DNA of 64,000 nt from Nocardia yamanashiensis NBRC 100130 (GTDB lineage: Bacteria; Actinomycetota; Actinomycetes; Mycobacteriales; Mycobacteriaceae). Below, in pieces: positions 8,080 through 17,083 of this stretch. Location of the stretch: positions 248,001-312,000 of the forward strand of contig NZ_BDCD01000002.1 in NCBI RefSeq assembly GCF_001613325.1. Reading direction: 5' to 3'. Both the position numbers and the translations under genes were made by a program. The notes below the pieces were generated by a model. It was not told the origin of the DNA. It saw only the letters and a list, made by a program, of their open reading frames with translations, and searched no databases. Positions within the stretch are counted from its first letter, which is position 1, and every line of letters begins with the position of its first letter.

Positions 8080-8541
8080 ATGTCCACGTTGAACGGATTG
8101 CCCGCGCATGTACTGCTGGTGCACGGCATCGTCGTGCTGGTGCCCTTGACGGCGGTGCTGCTGATGGTGAGCGCGGTCTGGCCCGCGGCGCGGCGGCGCT
8201 TGATCTGGCTCGCGGCCGTGCTCGCGGTGGTGGTGACCGTGCTGACGCCGTTGACGACGGAGGCGGGGGAGTGGCTCGAGCATCGGCTGGGGGAGAGCCC
8301 GGCCATCGAGAAGCACGCCGATCTCGGCGATCAGATGCTGTACTACGTTGTGCCGCTGCTGATCACGGCCCTGCTGCTACTGGCCGTGCAGGTGCTGGAG
8401 GGGCGCGGCAAGCCGGTGGGGCGCGCGGCGCTGGCGGTGGTCGCGGTGCTGGTGGTGGCGGCGGGAGCCGCGGCTACCGTGCAGACCTACCGGGTCGGCG
8501 ATTCCGGATCGCAGGCGGTCTGGGGCGGCGTCGGGAGTTGA
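8080..8541 (+). CDS. DUF2231-like four-helix membrane protein
   Basis: A 153-residue protein with four predicted membrane helices at about residues 8-30, 42-60, 85-103 and 115-133. A hydrophilic segment between helices 2 and 3 (AGEWLEHRLGESPAIEKHADLGD) contains two histidines. LVHGIVVLVPLTAVLL with the early His and the H-x-x-LG near residue 72 resemble the DUF2231 family, whose function is not established. Start ATG at 8080 follows AAGGTG. It is a lone gene, ending at a bidirectional hairpin shared with lexA. Confidence 0.65.
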   Translation: MSTLNGLPAHVLLVHGIVVLVPLTAVLLMVSAVWPAARRRLIWLAAVLAVVVTVLTPLTTEAGEWLEHRLGESPAIEKHADLGDQMLYYVVPLLITALLLLAVQVLEGRGKPVGRAALAVVAVLVVAAGAAATVQTYRVGDSGSQAVWGGVGS

Positions 8542-8592
8542 GTCCGGCCGCCACGGGTGGCCGAACTGTGGTGCTGGCCGGGTGAATCCATG

Positions 8593-8643
8593 ACTGTCGT
8601 GACCCGACGCCCGGTCTGCGGGCGGCCGCCGGGTCACGACAGT
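8593..8643. terminator. Bidirectional hairpin between the DUF2231-like gene and lexA
   Basis: ACTGTCGTGACCCG (8593-8606) is exactly complementary to CGGGTCACGACAGT (8630-8643). The arms are a perfect 14 base pairs and the convergent genes both end just outside them. Confidence 0.8.
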
Positions 8644-8652
8644 CCGGCACGG

Positions 8653-9399
8653 TCAGATCTTGCGGATGACCGTGACGACCTTGCCGAGGATCTGGGCGTC
8701 ATTGCCCGGAATCGGCTCGAAGAGCGGATTGTGCGGCATCAGCCACACCTGGGAACCGGTGTGCTTGAACGTCTTCACGGTGGCCTCGCCGTCCAGCATG
8801 GCCGCCACGATGTCACCGTTCTCGGCCACGTTCTGCTGCCGGACCACGACCCAGTCGCCGTCGCAGATGGCCGCGTCGATCATGGACTGACCGACGACCT
8901 TCAGCAGGAACAGCGAACCCTCGCCGACCAGTTCGCGCGGCAGCGGGAAGACGTCCTCCACCGCCTGCTCGGCCAGAATCGGCCCACCGGCGGCGATCCG
9001 GCCCAGGACCGGGACGTAGGTGGGGATGGGGTGCTCGCCGGAGTCGGCTTCCGCGCCCACCGCGCGCAGCTTGGCGACGCCGGAGGTGGCGCGCACCGCG
9101 GTCTCGTCCAGCCCGCGCACGTCCACGGCGCGCGGCCGGTTCGGGTCGCGGCGTAGGTAGCCCTTGCGCTCGAGCGCGCGGAGCTGGTGCGCCACAGAGG
9201 AAGTCGAGGTGAGCCCGACGGCGTCCCCGATCTCCCGGATGCTGGGCGGATACCCGCGGTCGCTCACCGAAGTGCGGATGACCTCCAGGACCTTGCGCTG
9301 GCGGACCGTGAGATCCGTCCCGGTGCCGGAGATTTCGGTGCCCTCGCCGGGCAGGCCGAGCGGCCCGTTCTCACCGTCCACACCACCGTGTTCGCTCAC
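8653..9399 (-). CDS. lexA: LexA SOS repressor
   Basis: A 248-residue LexA. The winged helix is at residues 28-95 ([13 protein letters not shown], then [16 protein letters not shown]) and the S24 self-cleavage domain follows. The cleavage site is Ala137-Gly138 in RIAAGG, the nucleophile is Ser172 in GQSM, and the general base is Lys209 in ATVKTF. The GTG at 9399 is preferred since GGGAGG precedes it by 8 bases. A GTG at 9420 would add seven residues but has no ribosome site. It represses DNA-repair genes and is cleaved when RecA filaments form. An SOS box at 9524-9539 indicates autoregulation. Confidence 0.97.
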   Translation of the reverse strand: MSEHGGVDGENGPLGLPGEGTEISGTGTDLTVRQRKVLEVIRTSVSDRGYPPSIREIGDAVGLTSTSSVAHQLRALERKGYLRRDPNRPRAVDVRGLDETAVRATSGVAKLRAVGAEADSGEHPIPTYVPVLGRIAAGGPILAEQAVEDVFPLPRELVGEGSLFLLKVVGQSMIDAAICDGDWVVVRQQNVAENGDIVAAMLDGEATVKTFKHTGSQVWLMPHNPLFEPIPGNDAQILGKVVTVIRKI

Positions 9400-9523
9400 C
9401 GCCGCTGTCCTCCCGTTCACTGCTGTGTCTCACCGGAATTCGTTCCCGGGGCGGTTGCTGATCAGTGTCGATCACGCCGCCGGTGAACTCGTGCCTCGAC
9501 TGTAGTCCGAGGCGGCGCTGTGA

Positions 9524-9539
9524 TCAAACATCTGTTCGA
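9524..9539. promoter_or_regulatory. SOS box (LexA operator) upstream of lexA
   Basis: TCAAACATCTGTTCGA matches the actinobacterial SOS box TCGAAC-N4-GTTCGA with one mismatch (A for G at position 3). It is nearer to lexA than the two boxes serving the divergent gene, so it most likely controls lexA itself. Confidence 0.85.
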
Positions 9540-9587
9540 CGCATGTCGGCGTGGCGGATGACATTGTCGGTGGGCCGTGGTAGAAAT

Positions 9588-9618
9588 TCGAACATCAGTT
9601 CTTCGAACACATGATCGA
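9588..9618. promoter_or_regulatory. Pair of SOS boxes upstream of the gene at 9666
   Basis: Two 16-base sites sit 15 bases apart and share one base. They are TCGAACATCAGTTCTT (9588-9603, two mismatches to TCGAAC-N4-GTTCGA) and TCGAACACATGATCGA (9603-9618, one mismatch). Both left half-sites are perfect. The pair lies 48-78 bases before the downstream ATG. Confidence 0.75.
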
Positions 9619-9665
9619 GTCAATCGTCCAGCATCATCCGGTCAGTCCACTTGGAGGTTTGTTCG

Positions 9666-10118
9666 ATGCGTACGGTGGTCAGCGAATTCGATGCCCCGCG
9701 CGGCCGGGAACTCGGCTCTGCCGCAAGCGATCTCGGCTACGACAGCCTTCCCGCCGAGCTGCGCGGCACCCGTGCCCCCGCCGCCGTCGCGGGCGCGGCC
9801 TGGCGTCCCGCGGTCTACCGCCGCCCCTGCCCGGCCCGTGTGCAGTCCGGCGCGCGCACTCGCGCGAATGTTCGAAGCGGCCATGTCGTCGCGCGCCGCG
9901 TGGCGGGACGCGCTGCCGGCCCGCACCCCCTGCACCGCGTGCACCGCGCCCAGATGGGTTTCGCCGCGCTCGCCCTCAGCGCCCTGCTCACCGCCCTCGC
10001 CGTCACCGGCCTCATCGCCCTCGCCCAGCTCCGCGCCGGTGATTTCGGCACCGAAACCACCCCGCCCGCAGTCGAACTCGTGCACGCGCCCGCCCCGGCG
10101 CCCGCCCCCGCGCGCTGA
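9666..10118 (+). CDS. Short SOS-controlled membrane protein (DivS/ChiZ position, no LysM domain)
   Basis: A 150-residue protein. It has an Arg-rich cytoplasmic part, one membrane helix at about residues 97-120 (FAALALSALLTALAV), and a short outer tail ending in a Pro-Ala repeat. The lexA-divergent gene of mycobacteria (Rv2719c) carries a C-terminal LysM domain, while the Corynebacterium counterpart, DivS, is a small SOS-induced division inhibitor. This protein lacks any LysM-like sequence, and no LysM is present in other frames downstream. GGAGG lies 8 bases before ATG 9666. Tandem SOS boxes predict DNA-damage induction. A division-inhibitor role is inference from position. Confidence 0.75.
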   Translation: MRTVVSEFDAPRGRELGSAASDLGYDSLPAELRGTRAPAAVAGAAWRPAVYRRPCPARVQSGARTRANVRSGHVVARRVAGRAAGPHPLHRVHRAQMGFAALALSALLTALAVTGLIALAQLRAGDFGTETTPPAVELVHAPAPAPAPAR

Positions 10119-10128
10119 GGCGGCGCGC

Positions 10129-10236
10129 CGCCGGTCCCGCCGGTGCGATGCGGCCGAGCATGGCCTCGCCGCCCCACCGCCTCGCCGGTGACGCTGGCGC
10201 GATGTGGCCGAGTCCGGCCCCGCCGCCACGCGCCGC
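10129..10236 (+). repeat. Degenerate tandem duplication of a 54-base unit
   Basis: Two adjacent 54-base units (10129-10182 and 10183-10236) each begin CGCCGGT and contain GCGATG-[CT]-GGCCGAG. Over the last shared 29 bases there are five differences. The unit length is a multiple of three, but neither unit is in a recognisable gene. They lie directly after the SOS-controlled gene. Confidence 0.5.
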
Positions 10237-10328
10237 AATCGTGCCTCGTGTGGTCGGCCAAGGTCGTTAGCCGGAATGTAGCGATCGCATTCATGTCTCG
10301 CGCCCGGCTGAAACTGCGGCCGGAAATG

Positions 10329-10359
10329 TTGATTGATAACTGAAACGCGTTGCTAGCGT
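10329..10359 (+). promoter_or_regulatory. Promoter of the secreted protein gene at 10432
   Basis: TTGATT at 10329-10334 and TAGCGT at 10354-10359 are separated by 19 bases. TTGATA at 10333-10338 is an alternative -35. Transcription would begin near 10366, giving either a leaderless GTG start at 10369 or a leader of about 66 bases for the ATG at 10432. Confidence 0.45.
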
Positions 10360-10431
10360 GCCCGAGGTGTGACAGTGGGTACATTCGCGCCGGTCCGGAA
10401 TGGGTCGGCGCGCTTCGCAACAGGGGGCGCG

Positions 10432-11673
10432 ATGGCGCAGGGCAGGAACCGGCGCGGCATCGCGAGCCGGATCATCGGTACGGCCGCGGTGGTGACCGGC
10501 CTGATATTCGGCACGGTCTCGATACCGGTCCACGCCGAATCCGCCTACACCGCCTATCTTGATCTCCCCGCGGTGAACGGCGACGGCGCCGGCGGCGGCG
10601 GGCTCAATCCCGCGCTGCCGCTCGATCCGGCCGAATTGCGCACCGCCCTGGACCAGGCGCGCGCCGCGGGCATCGCCCCGCGCCGGTACGCGACGCTGCT
10701 GCACCAGTATTGGCTGGTGACGGCCACCCGCAATGCCGAGATCGACCTGTCGGCCTGGGACCCGAACCGCGGCGTCGCCGCCAACAGCGCCACCTTCACC
10801 CAGGTGTACGTGAACTATCTGCGCCTGAACAACCAGCATCCCGACTTCTACTGGGTCGGCCTGGCCGGGCTGGCGGGCGGCTCCTTCGCCTCGGGCTTCT
10901 TCGATATGGGCGACGTCTCGGCTGTCGTCAGCGTGCCGGGCGTGCACCAATTGGGCGGCGCCGTCGCCGACCTGCTCCGCGGCACCCCGGCCGAGCTGCT
11001 GAACATCCTCCCCGAGGACATCCGCCTGCTCGGCACCGAAGGCGAACGCCTCACCGCCGAAGACCTGATCTGGTACCAGACCCGCCTGCTGATCATGCAG
11101 AAGCACATCTTCATCGACCAGGTCCCCATGCACGAGGCCTATGTGAGCGATGGCCTGGCCGGCGTCGAGGAGATGTACCAGGCCGGCGTGCTGGACGAGA
11201 ACGCCGTCACCGCCTGGCGCGAGATCGCCGCGGGCACCCCGGCCGGCCGCGCCGACGCCGCCGTCCGCATGACCGATCGCGAACAGAACCAGATCATCGC
11301 CGACCAGTGGGACGTCACCTCGGCGGGCCGCGGCGTCATGGGCCGGGTGATGACCTACGTCAGCACGGTGGCCGGCAAGGCGGCGGTGCCGGGCGTACGC
11401 GCCCCCGGCGTTTTCGCCCCCACCACCCTCACCGCGGGCGCCATGTCGCTGCGCACCCCGCTGCCCGATTTCAACTGGGCCGATCGCGACACCCGCTGGA
11501 ACTACATCACCAATGACCTGCTGCCCCGCTACCTGGAACTGTGCGCGAACGAGGCTGTGGCCAGACCCGTTCTGGCCGAAGCGTTCTCGGTGAAATTGGC
11601 GAACGGCCGCCTGCTGTCGCGGCTGCCGGATCTGCTCGCCGACCTGACCGCGGAGTGGCGCCTCACGGTTTGA
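10432..11673 (+). CDS. Secreted hypothetical protein
   Basis: A 413-residue protein with a clear signal peptide (basic n-region GRNRRG, hydrophobic core about residues 15-30, cleavage after SIPVHA) and a mostly helical mature part of about 380 residues. I do not recognise the family. Features include a QYWLVTATRN segment, a Trp/Tyr-rich VYVNYLRLN region, a small hydrophobic stretch GLAGLAGGSFASGFF near residues 145-160, and a C-terminal helix pair. The ATG at 10432 is preferred because it puts the signal peptide at the end. A GTG at 10369 adds 21 residues and could be a leaderless start. It interrupts the usual small-SOS-gene/nrdR adjacency. Confidence 0.7.
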   Translation: MAQGRNRRGIASRIIGTAAVVTGLIFGTVSIPVHAESAYTAYLDLPAVNGDGAGGGGLNPALPLDPAELRTALDQARAAGIAPRRYATLLHQYWLVTATRNAEIDLSAWDPNRGVAANSATFTQVYVNYLRLNNQHPDFYWVGLAGLAGGSFASGFFDMGDVSAVVSVPGVHQLGGAVADLLRGTPAELLNILPEDIRLLGTEGERLTAEDLIWYQTRLLIMQKHIFIDQVPMHEAYVSDGLAGVEEMYQAGVLDENAVTAWREIAAGTPAGRADAAVRMTDREQNQIIADQWDVTSAGRGVMGRVMTYVSTVAGKAAVPGVRAPGVFAPTTLTAGAMSLRTPLPDFNWADRDTRWNYITNDLLPRYLELCANEAVARPVLAEAFSVKLANGRLLSRLPDLLADLTAEWRLTV

Positions 11674-11792
11674 GTCGTCACCCATTGACGACCCGAATCC
11701 GGCCTGGTATCCGGGCGGGCGCAACCGAACTGCGACCGCCCCGGTATCCTTGTGGTTGCTGAGGAGCTCGAGGCATCGACGAAGGATTCCGG

Positions 11793-12269
11793 ATGCATTG
11801 CCCGTACTGTCGCCACCCCGATTCGAGGGTGGTCGACTCGCGTGAAGCCGAGGAAGGCACCGCCATCAGGAGGCGGCGTGCCTGTCCGGAGTGTGGGCGA
11901 CGGTTCACCACGGTCGAGAACGCGATCCTGTCGGTCGTGAAGCGCAGCGGCGTGACCGAACCGTTCAGCCGCGAGAAGGTGATCCGCGGGGTGAGCCGCG
12001 CCTGTCAGGGCCGCGAGGTGGATTCGGACGCCCTGAACCTGCTGGCCCAGCAGGTGGAGGATGCGGTGCGCGCCAAGGGTTCCCCCGAGGTGCCCAGCCA
12101 CGAGGTCGGCCTGGCGATTCTGGGCCCGCTGCGGGATCTGGACGAGGTCGCCTACCTGCGCTTCGCCTCGGTCTACCGATCTTTCTCCTCCGCCGAGGAT
12201 TTCGAACGCGAGATCGCCGAGCTACGTAAGCACCGCGAAGAGAACGCGGTCGGGGCCACCGCCGAATAA
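11793..12269 (+). CDS. nrdR: NrdR transcriptional repressor of ribonucleotide reductase genes
   Basis: A 158-residue NrdR of typical length. The zinc ribbon ligands are Cys3, Cys6, Cys31 and Cys34, followed by the basic DNA-contact stretch AIRRRR. An ATP-cone domain runs from about residue 48 ([15 protein letters not shown]) to 140. It binds NrdR boxes in front of nrd genes when dATP is bound to the cone. ATG 11793 has GAAGGA upstream. No NrdR box is evident in this window. Position near lexA is conserved in actinobacteria, linking dNTP supply with DNA repair. Confidence 0.97.
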   Translation: MHCPYCRHPDSRVVDSREAEEGTAIRRRRACPECGRRFTTVENAILSVVKRSGVTEPFSREKVIRGVSRACQGREVDSDALNLLAQQVEDAVRAKGSPEVPSHEVGLAILGPLRDLDEVAYLRFASVYRSFSSAEDFEREIAELRKHREENAVGATAE

Positions 12270-12288
12270 CGACGAGCACAATCATTTA

Positions 12289-12324
12289 CGGCCCGGAAGC
12301 GCGAGCGGTCGCGTTTCCGGGCCG
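12289..12324. terminator. Bidirectional terminator between nrdR and hrpA
   Basis: CGGCCCGGAAGCGCGA pairs with TCGCGTTTCCGGGCCG over 16 positions (one G-T wobble) around a GCGG tetraloop. Convergent nrdR and hrpA both end within 20 bases of it. Confidence 0.85.
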
Positions 12325-12333
12325 TTCTGGTGA

Positions 12334-15300
12334 TCAGCGGCGCGGCTGCTGCGGCGGCCGCCGGGCCGCGTCGATGGCCTTCTCGATGCGCTTGGCCGAC
12401 ACCGGGAACGGCGTCCCGAGCTGCTGCGCGAACAGGCTGACCCGCAATTCCTCGATCATCCACCAGATTTCGACCACATCGCGCCCGCCCTTGCGCCCCT
12501 CGGGCAGTTGATCGACGAGCCGGTCGTAGGCGGCGTGCACCCGATCCAATTCGACCATGCCCGCCTGATCGCGATTGGCCGACGCGGGTAGCGCCTCCAG
12601 TCGCAGGCGCGCGGCCTCCAGATACCGTGGCAGTTCCCGCAATCGGGCGCTGCCCCATTCGGAGATGAAGCCCGCGAACACCAGATCATCGAGCTGATGC
12701 CGCACATCCTGCACCGCATCGCGATCGCGGGTCTCGGTGAGCGCCGCCCGCACCCGATGCGCCTCGGCCAGCACCGGCACCACCGCGCGCACCACATTCG
12801 CCACCGCCGTGGTGAATTGCGGCCGCACCTTCTCCACCAGCGCCTTGAACTGCTCGGGGCTGCGCACCGGCCCGCCATTGGCCGCGATCAGCTCATCGGC
12901 GGCGCAGGCCCGGCAGTCCTCGACCAGCGCGTCCAGCGATCCGTACGGATTCTGGCTCAGCGCAAGCCGATCCGCCGGTTTCAGGCTCGCGGTCACCGCG
13001 CGCGGACTGGTCGGTACGGCATTGAGCAGCAGTGTCCGGGTGCCGACCCGCATGGCCGCCGCCTGGGCGCCGGGCGAGCTGAGCACCCGCACCGCCACCC
13101 CGTCCGGCTCCGCCACCAGCGCCGGATACCCGGTAATGGTCTGCCCGCCGACCTGGCGTTTGACCGAATTCTCCAGCGTGCCCAGCGATTCGGAAGTCCA
13201 CACGGTGGCCGGGGCGCGCTCGGCGGCATTGTTGGCCCGCGCCACCGATTTCGACACCTGGGTGGCCAGCTTCGCCTTCAGCTCCGCCAGATCCTTGCTG
13301 CGCGCGACGATTTCCCCGCCCGCGTCCACGGCGGCATAGGTCATCCGCAAATGGTCGGGCAGCCCCGCCGGATCCAGCTGACCGGCGGTAATGGTCACCG
13401 ACCCGAGCTGCGACAGCTCCCGCGCCAGCCCGATGCGCAGCGGTTCGGCCCGCGGCGTCAGTCGCGCCAGCGCCGCCTGCGCGAAGTCCGGCGCGGGCAC
13501 CACCATGCGCCGCAACTGCTTCGGCAGCGTTTTGATCAGCGCCGCCGCCAGCTCCTCGCGCATCCCGGGCACCAGCCAGTCGAAACCGACCGCCCGCACA
13601 TGCGCCAGTTGCGCGATCGGAATGTGCACGGTCACACCGTCGTCGGCCTGGCCGGGCTCGAATTGATAGGTGAGCGGGAAGGTCAGCTCACCCTGCCGCC
13701 AGCTGTCCGGATACGCGGTCGGATCCAGCAGCGCCGCATCCTCGTTCACGATGGTGGACGCGGTGAAGTCCAGCAGCGCCGGTTCCTTGCGCTGCGTCTT
13801 CTTCCACCAGCTGTCGAAATGCCGCACCGACACCACATCGGCCGGAATCCGCTGGTCGTAGAACTCGAACAGCACCTGATCGTCGACCAGGATGTCGCGG
13901 CGGCGGGCCCGATGCTCCAGATCGGCCACATCGTCGAGCAATTCGCGATTGCGCGCGAAGAACTCGTGCCGGGTCTGCCATTCGCCCTGTACGAGCGCGT
14001 GCCGGATGAACAGTTCGCGCGACAGCTCCGGATCGATCCGCCCGAAATCCACCCGGCGCTGGGTGACCAGCGGAATCCCGTACAGCGTGACCCGCTCGTA
14101 GGCCAGCGCCGCGCCGCGCTTGGCCGACCAATGCGGTTCGGAGTAGGTGCGTTTCACCAGATCGCCGGCCAGCCGTTCGGCCCATTCCGGTTCCACCCGG
14201 GCCGCGGTGCGACCCCACAGCCGGGAGGTCTCCACCAGTTCGGCGGCCATCACCCAGCGCGGCGGCTTCTTGGCCAGCGACGAGCCGGGGAAGATCATGA
14301 ACTTGGCATTGCGCGCGCCCAGGAATTCCCGGGTCTCGGCCTCGCGGACGCCGATATGCGAGAGCATGCCGGCCAGCAGCGCCTGATGGATCGAGGTGAT
14401 GTCCCAGGGCAGCGCGTCGGAGTCGAGGGTGGAGCGCTCGGTGTTCGAGGCGTCGGTGTTCCAGCCCAGCCCGCGGGTGATGGTGCGTAGCTGCCCGTGC
14501 AGGTCCTGCCATTCCCGGATGCGCAGGTAGTGCAGGAATTCGTCGCGGCACATGCGCCGGAACTGATTGGACGACAGGGCTTTGCGCTGATCGCCCAGGT
14601 AATCCCAGAGCCGCAGGTAGGCCAGGAAATCCGAGCCCTCCACGGTGAATCGCGCGTGCTTGGTGTCGGCGGCCTGCTGATGCTCGACCGGGCGTTCCCG
14701 CACATCCTGGATGGACAGCGCCGCCACGATGACCAGCACCTCGGCCAGGCAGCCGCCGCGCTGCGCCTCCACCAGCATGCGGGCCATGCGCGGATCGACC
14801 GGCAGCTGCGCCATTTCCCGGCCGATGGCGGTGAGCACCAGCCCGGCGTCCGGGATATCGGCCCCGCCGTCCTCGGCCTTGCGCCCCAGCGCGCCGAGCT
14901 CCTCGAGCAGGGCGATGCCATCGCGAATGGCGCGATTGTCGGGGGCCTCCACGAACGGGAAGCTCTCGATATCGCCCAGCCCGAGCGCGGTCATCTGCAG
15001 AATGACCGCGGCCAGATTGGTGCGCAGGATCTCCGGTTCGGTGAACTGCGGCCGGGATTCGAAATCGTCCTCGGAGTACAGCCGGATGGCGATGCCGTCC
15101 GCGACACGACCGCAACGACCGGACCGCTGCCGCGCCGAGGCCTGCGACACCGGTTCGATGGGCAGCCGCTGCACCTTGGTGCGCATGGAGTAGCGGGAGA
15201 TTCGCGCGGTGCCCGGATCGATGACGTAGCGGATGCCGGGCACGGTCAGCGAGGTCTCGGCCACGTTGGTCGCCAGCACCACGCGCCGCCCGGTGTGGGC

Positions 15301-16335
15301 CTCGAACACCTTGTGCTGTTCGGCCGCGGACAGCCGCGCGTACAACGGCACGATTTCGGTGCGCGGCAAACGCAAATCGCGCAGCGAATCGGCGGTATCG
15401 CGGATCTCGCGCTCGCCGGACAGGAACACCAGGATGTCGCCGTCGCCCTCGGCCTGCAGTTCGCGCACCGAATCGGCGATGGCGTCGGTGGGATCGCGGT
15501 CGACGATCTCGGTGTCCTCGTCGTCGGGATCCTCGGAGGTGACCGGAAGTTCCAGCGACAGCGGGCGATACCGGATCTCCACCGGATACGAGCGCCCCGA
15601 CACCTCGACGATCGGTGCGGGCGAGCCCTTTTCATCGCTGAAGTGCCGCGCGAACAGTTCCGGATCGATGGTCGCCGAGGTGATGATCACCTTCAGATCC
15701 GGCCGCTTCGGCAGCAACTGCTTCAGATACCCGAGCAGGAAGTCGATATTGAGACTGCGCTCGTGCGCCTCGTCGATGATGATGGTGTCGTAGCGCCGCA
15801 GCATGCGATCGCGCTGGATCTCGGCCAGCAGAATGCCGTCCGTCATCAGCTTGACCAGCGTGCGATCCGAGGCCTGATCGGTGAAACGCACCGTATAGCC
15901 GACCACATCGCCCAGTTCGGTGCCCAGTTCCTCGGCGATCCGCTCGGCTACCGTGCGCGCGGCCAGCCGCCGCGGCTGGGTGTGCCCGATGGTCCCGCGA
16001 ATCCCGCGCCCGAGTTCCAGGCAGATCTTCGGAATCTGGGTGGTCTTGCCCGAGCCGGTCTCACCGGCCACGATCACGACCTGGTGGTCGGCGATCGCCT
16101 GCGCGATATCGTCCCGGCGCGCCGAAACCGGCAGCTGCTCGGGATAACTGATCGCGGGTACGGCGGCGCGGCGGTTCTCTACGCGTTGCCGGGCGGCGTC
16201 GATCTCGCGCTCGAGATCGGTGAGGTCTGTACCGCGGGCCTTGTCGAGCCGCCGACGCAAACGGTGTTCGTCGCGGATCGAGAGATCGGCCAGGCGGGTT
16301 CGAAGGTCGCGAAAGGTGGCGGCGGTCCTGGTCAT
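12334..16335 (-). CDS. hrpA: ATP-dependent RNA helicase HrpA (DEAH/RHA family)
   Basis: A 1,333-residue helicase, the full length for bacterial HrpA. Visible motifs are Walker A GETGSGKTT (near residue 90), DEAH, SAT, the helicase C block ending in QRSGRCGR, then the HA2/OB domains and the long C-terminal DUF3418 region characteristic of HrpA. ATG 16335 is chosen because the family begins near RDLRTRLADLS. The frame stays open 67 codons further upstream, but that part is low-complexity and reads antisense to the next gene's leader. HrpA acts on structured mRNA and stalled ribosomes. The gene is monocistronic. Confidence 0.95.
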   Translation of the reverse strand: MTRTAATFRDLRTRLADLSIRDEHRLRRRLDKARGTDLTDLEREIDAARQRVENRRAAVPAISYPEQLPVSARRDDIAQAIADHQVVIVAGETGSGKTTQIPKICLELGRGIRGTIGHTQPRRLAARTVAERIAEELGTELGDVVGYTVRFTDQASDRTLVKLMTDGILLAEIQRDRMLRRYDTIIIDEAHERSLNIDFLLGYLKQLLPKRPDLKVIITSATIDPELFARHFSDEKGSPAPIVEVSGRSYPVEIRYRPLSLELPVTSEDPDDEDTEIVDRDPTDAIADSVRELQAEGDGDILVFLSGEREIRDTADSLRDLRLPRTEIVPLYARLSAAEQHKVFEAHTGRRVVLATNVAETSLTVPGIRYVIDPGTARISRYSMRTKVQRLPIEPVSQASARQRSGRCGRVADGIAIRLYSEDDFESRPQFTEPEILRTNLAAVILQMTALGLGDIESFPFVEAPDNRAIRDGIALLEELGALGRKAEDGGADIPDAGLVLTAIGREMAQLPVDPRMARMLVEAQRGGCLAEVLVIVAALSIQDVRERPVEHQQAADTKHARFTVEGSDFLAYLRLWDYLGDQRKALSSNQFRRMCRDEFLHYLRIREWQDLHGQLRTITRGLGWNTDASNTERSTLDSDALPWDITSIHQALLAGMLSHIGVREAETREFLGARNAKFMIFPGSSLAKKPPRWVMAAELVETSRLWGRTAARVEPEWAERLAGDLVKRTYSEPHWSAKRGAALAYERVTLYGIPLVTQRRVDFGRIDPELSRELFIRHALVQGEWQTRHEFFARNRELLDDVADLEHRARRRDILVDDQVLFEFYDQRIPADVVSVRHFDSWWKKTQRKEPALLDFTASTIVNEDAALLDPTAYPDSWRQGELTFPLTYQFEPGQADDGVTVHIPIAQLAHVRAVGFDWLVPGMREELAAALIKTLPKQLRRMVVPAPDFAQAALARLTPRAEPLRIGLARELSQLGSVTITAGQLDPAGLPDHLRMTYAAVDAGGEIVARSKDLAELKAKLATQVSKSVARANNAAERAPATVWTSESLGTLENSVKRQVGGQTITGYPALVAEPDGVAVRVLSSPGAQAAAMRVGTRTLLLNAVPTSPRAVTASLKPADRLALSQNPYGSLDALVEDCRACAADELIAANGGPVRSPEQFKALVEKVRPQFTTAVANVVRAVVPVLAEAHRVRAALTETRDRDAVQDVRHQLDDLVFAGFISEWGSARLRELPRYLEAARLRLEALPASANRDQAGMVELDRVHAAYDRLVDQLPEGRKGGRDVVEIWWMIEELRVSLFAQQLGTPFPVSAKRIEKAIDAARRPPQQPRR

Positions 16336-16444
16336 TGCACCGTCAAGCCTAGCGAAGTCGTTGCCGCGCCGGTCGGGGCGGTGGGCGACACCACGCCGGA
16401 GCGATATTCGCTCGGTGTTCGCCGCGGCATGCGACCATCGGCGG

Positions 16445-17083
16445 ATGGGCGAGCGAGCGGTGCATCCGTGGTGGGGCCGGCTGCTGTTGCTGGCGTTCGG
16501 AATCCTGGATATCGCGGCGGTGGTGTGGACCGCCACCCATCTGCGGCCGGCGGTGGCCGGGAACGCGGTGGTGAACTTCTTCAGCTACTTCACGATTCAG
16601 TCGAATCTGCTGGCTATCGCGGTGCTGCTGATCGTGGCGCTGCGGGATCCGCAGGGGATCGGCTGGCAGCGGGTGCGGGGCGCGGGCACGCTGTACATCT
16701 GCATCACCGGCGTGGTCTACACCTTGCTGTTGCAGAACATCGACGTGGACATCGCCTATCCGTGGACCAACAATGTGCTGCACCGGATCACGCCGCTGGT
16801 CCTGTTCGTGGACTGGCTGCTGGTGCCGGTGGCGCTGGGCGTCTCGGCCCGGCTGATCTCGATCTGGCTGGCGTATCCGATCGCGTACGGGGTCTACACG
16901 CTGATTCGCGGCCCGATCGCGGACTGGTATCCGTACCCGTTCATCGACCCGCGCACGCAGGGGTATCTCTCGATGGCCATCGGCCTGGTCGTGCTGGTGA
17001 TCGCCTTCGTGATCCTGGCGGTCGCCGTCATCGCGCTGGGCGAGCTGGCCGCCCGGTGGCGTGAGCGCCGCCGGGCGGCTTGA
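16445..17083 (+). CDS. Pr6Pr-type six-helix membrane protein
   Basis: A 212-residue integral membrane protein with six predicted helices (about residues 10-30, 40-62, 75-95, 107-128, 137-158 and 178-202). FFSYFTIQSNLLA and NNVLHRITPLVLFVDWLL, with a His and Asp in the middle helices, match the Pr6Pr group related to FAR-17a/AIG1. The eukaryotic relatives are lipid hydrolases using a membrane Thr/His pair, and the bacterial function is untested. ATG 16445 fits the start of the first membrane helix. Its stop codon directly abuts that of the convergent TetR-GNAT gene. Confidence 0.75.
   Translation: MGERAVHPWWGRLLLLAFGILDIAAVVWTATHLRPAVAGNAVVNFFSYFTIQSNLLAIAVLLIVALRDPQGIGWQRVRGAGTLYICITGVVYTLLLQNIDVDIAYPWTNNVLHRITPLVLFVDWLLVPVALGVSARLISIWLAYPIAYGVYTLIRGPIADWYPYPFIDPRTQGYLSMAIGLVVLVIAFVILAVAVIALGELAARWRERRRAA

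Noticed and set aside
16336..16536. 67-codon N-terminal extension of HrpA
   Set aside because: Low-complexity and overlaps the next gene's leader on the other strand; HrpA family begins at the ATG at 16335.
12697..17064. Two long plus-strand frames (to 14490 and from 14497) antisense to hrpA
   Set aside because: Arg/Gln/His-rich composition, no motifs, and hrpA on the other strand has all helicase motifs.
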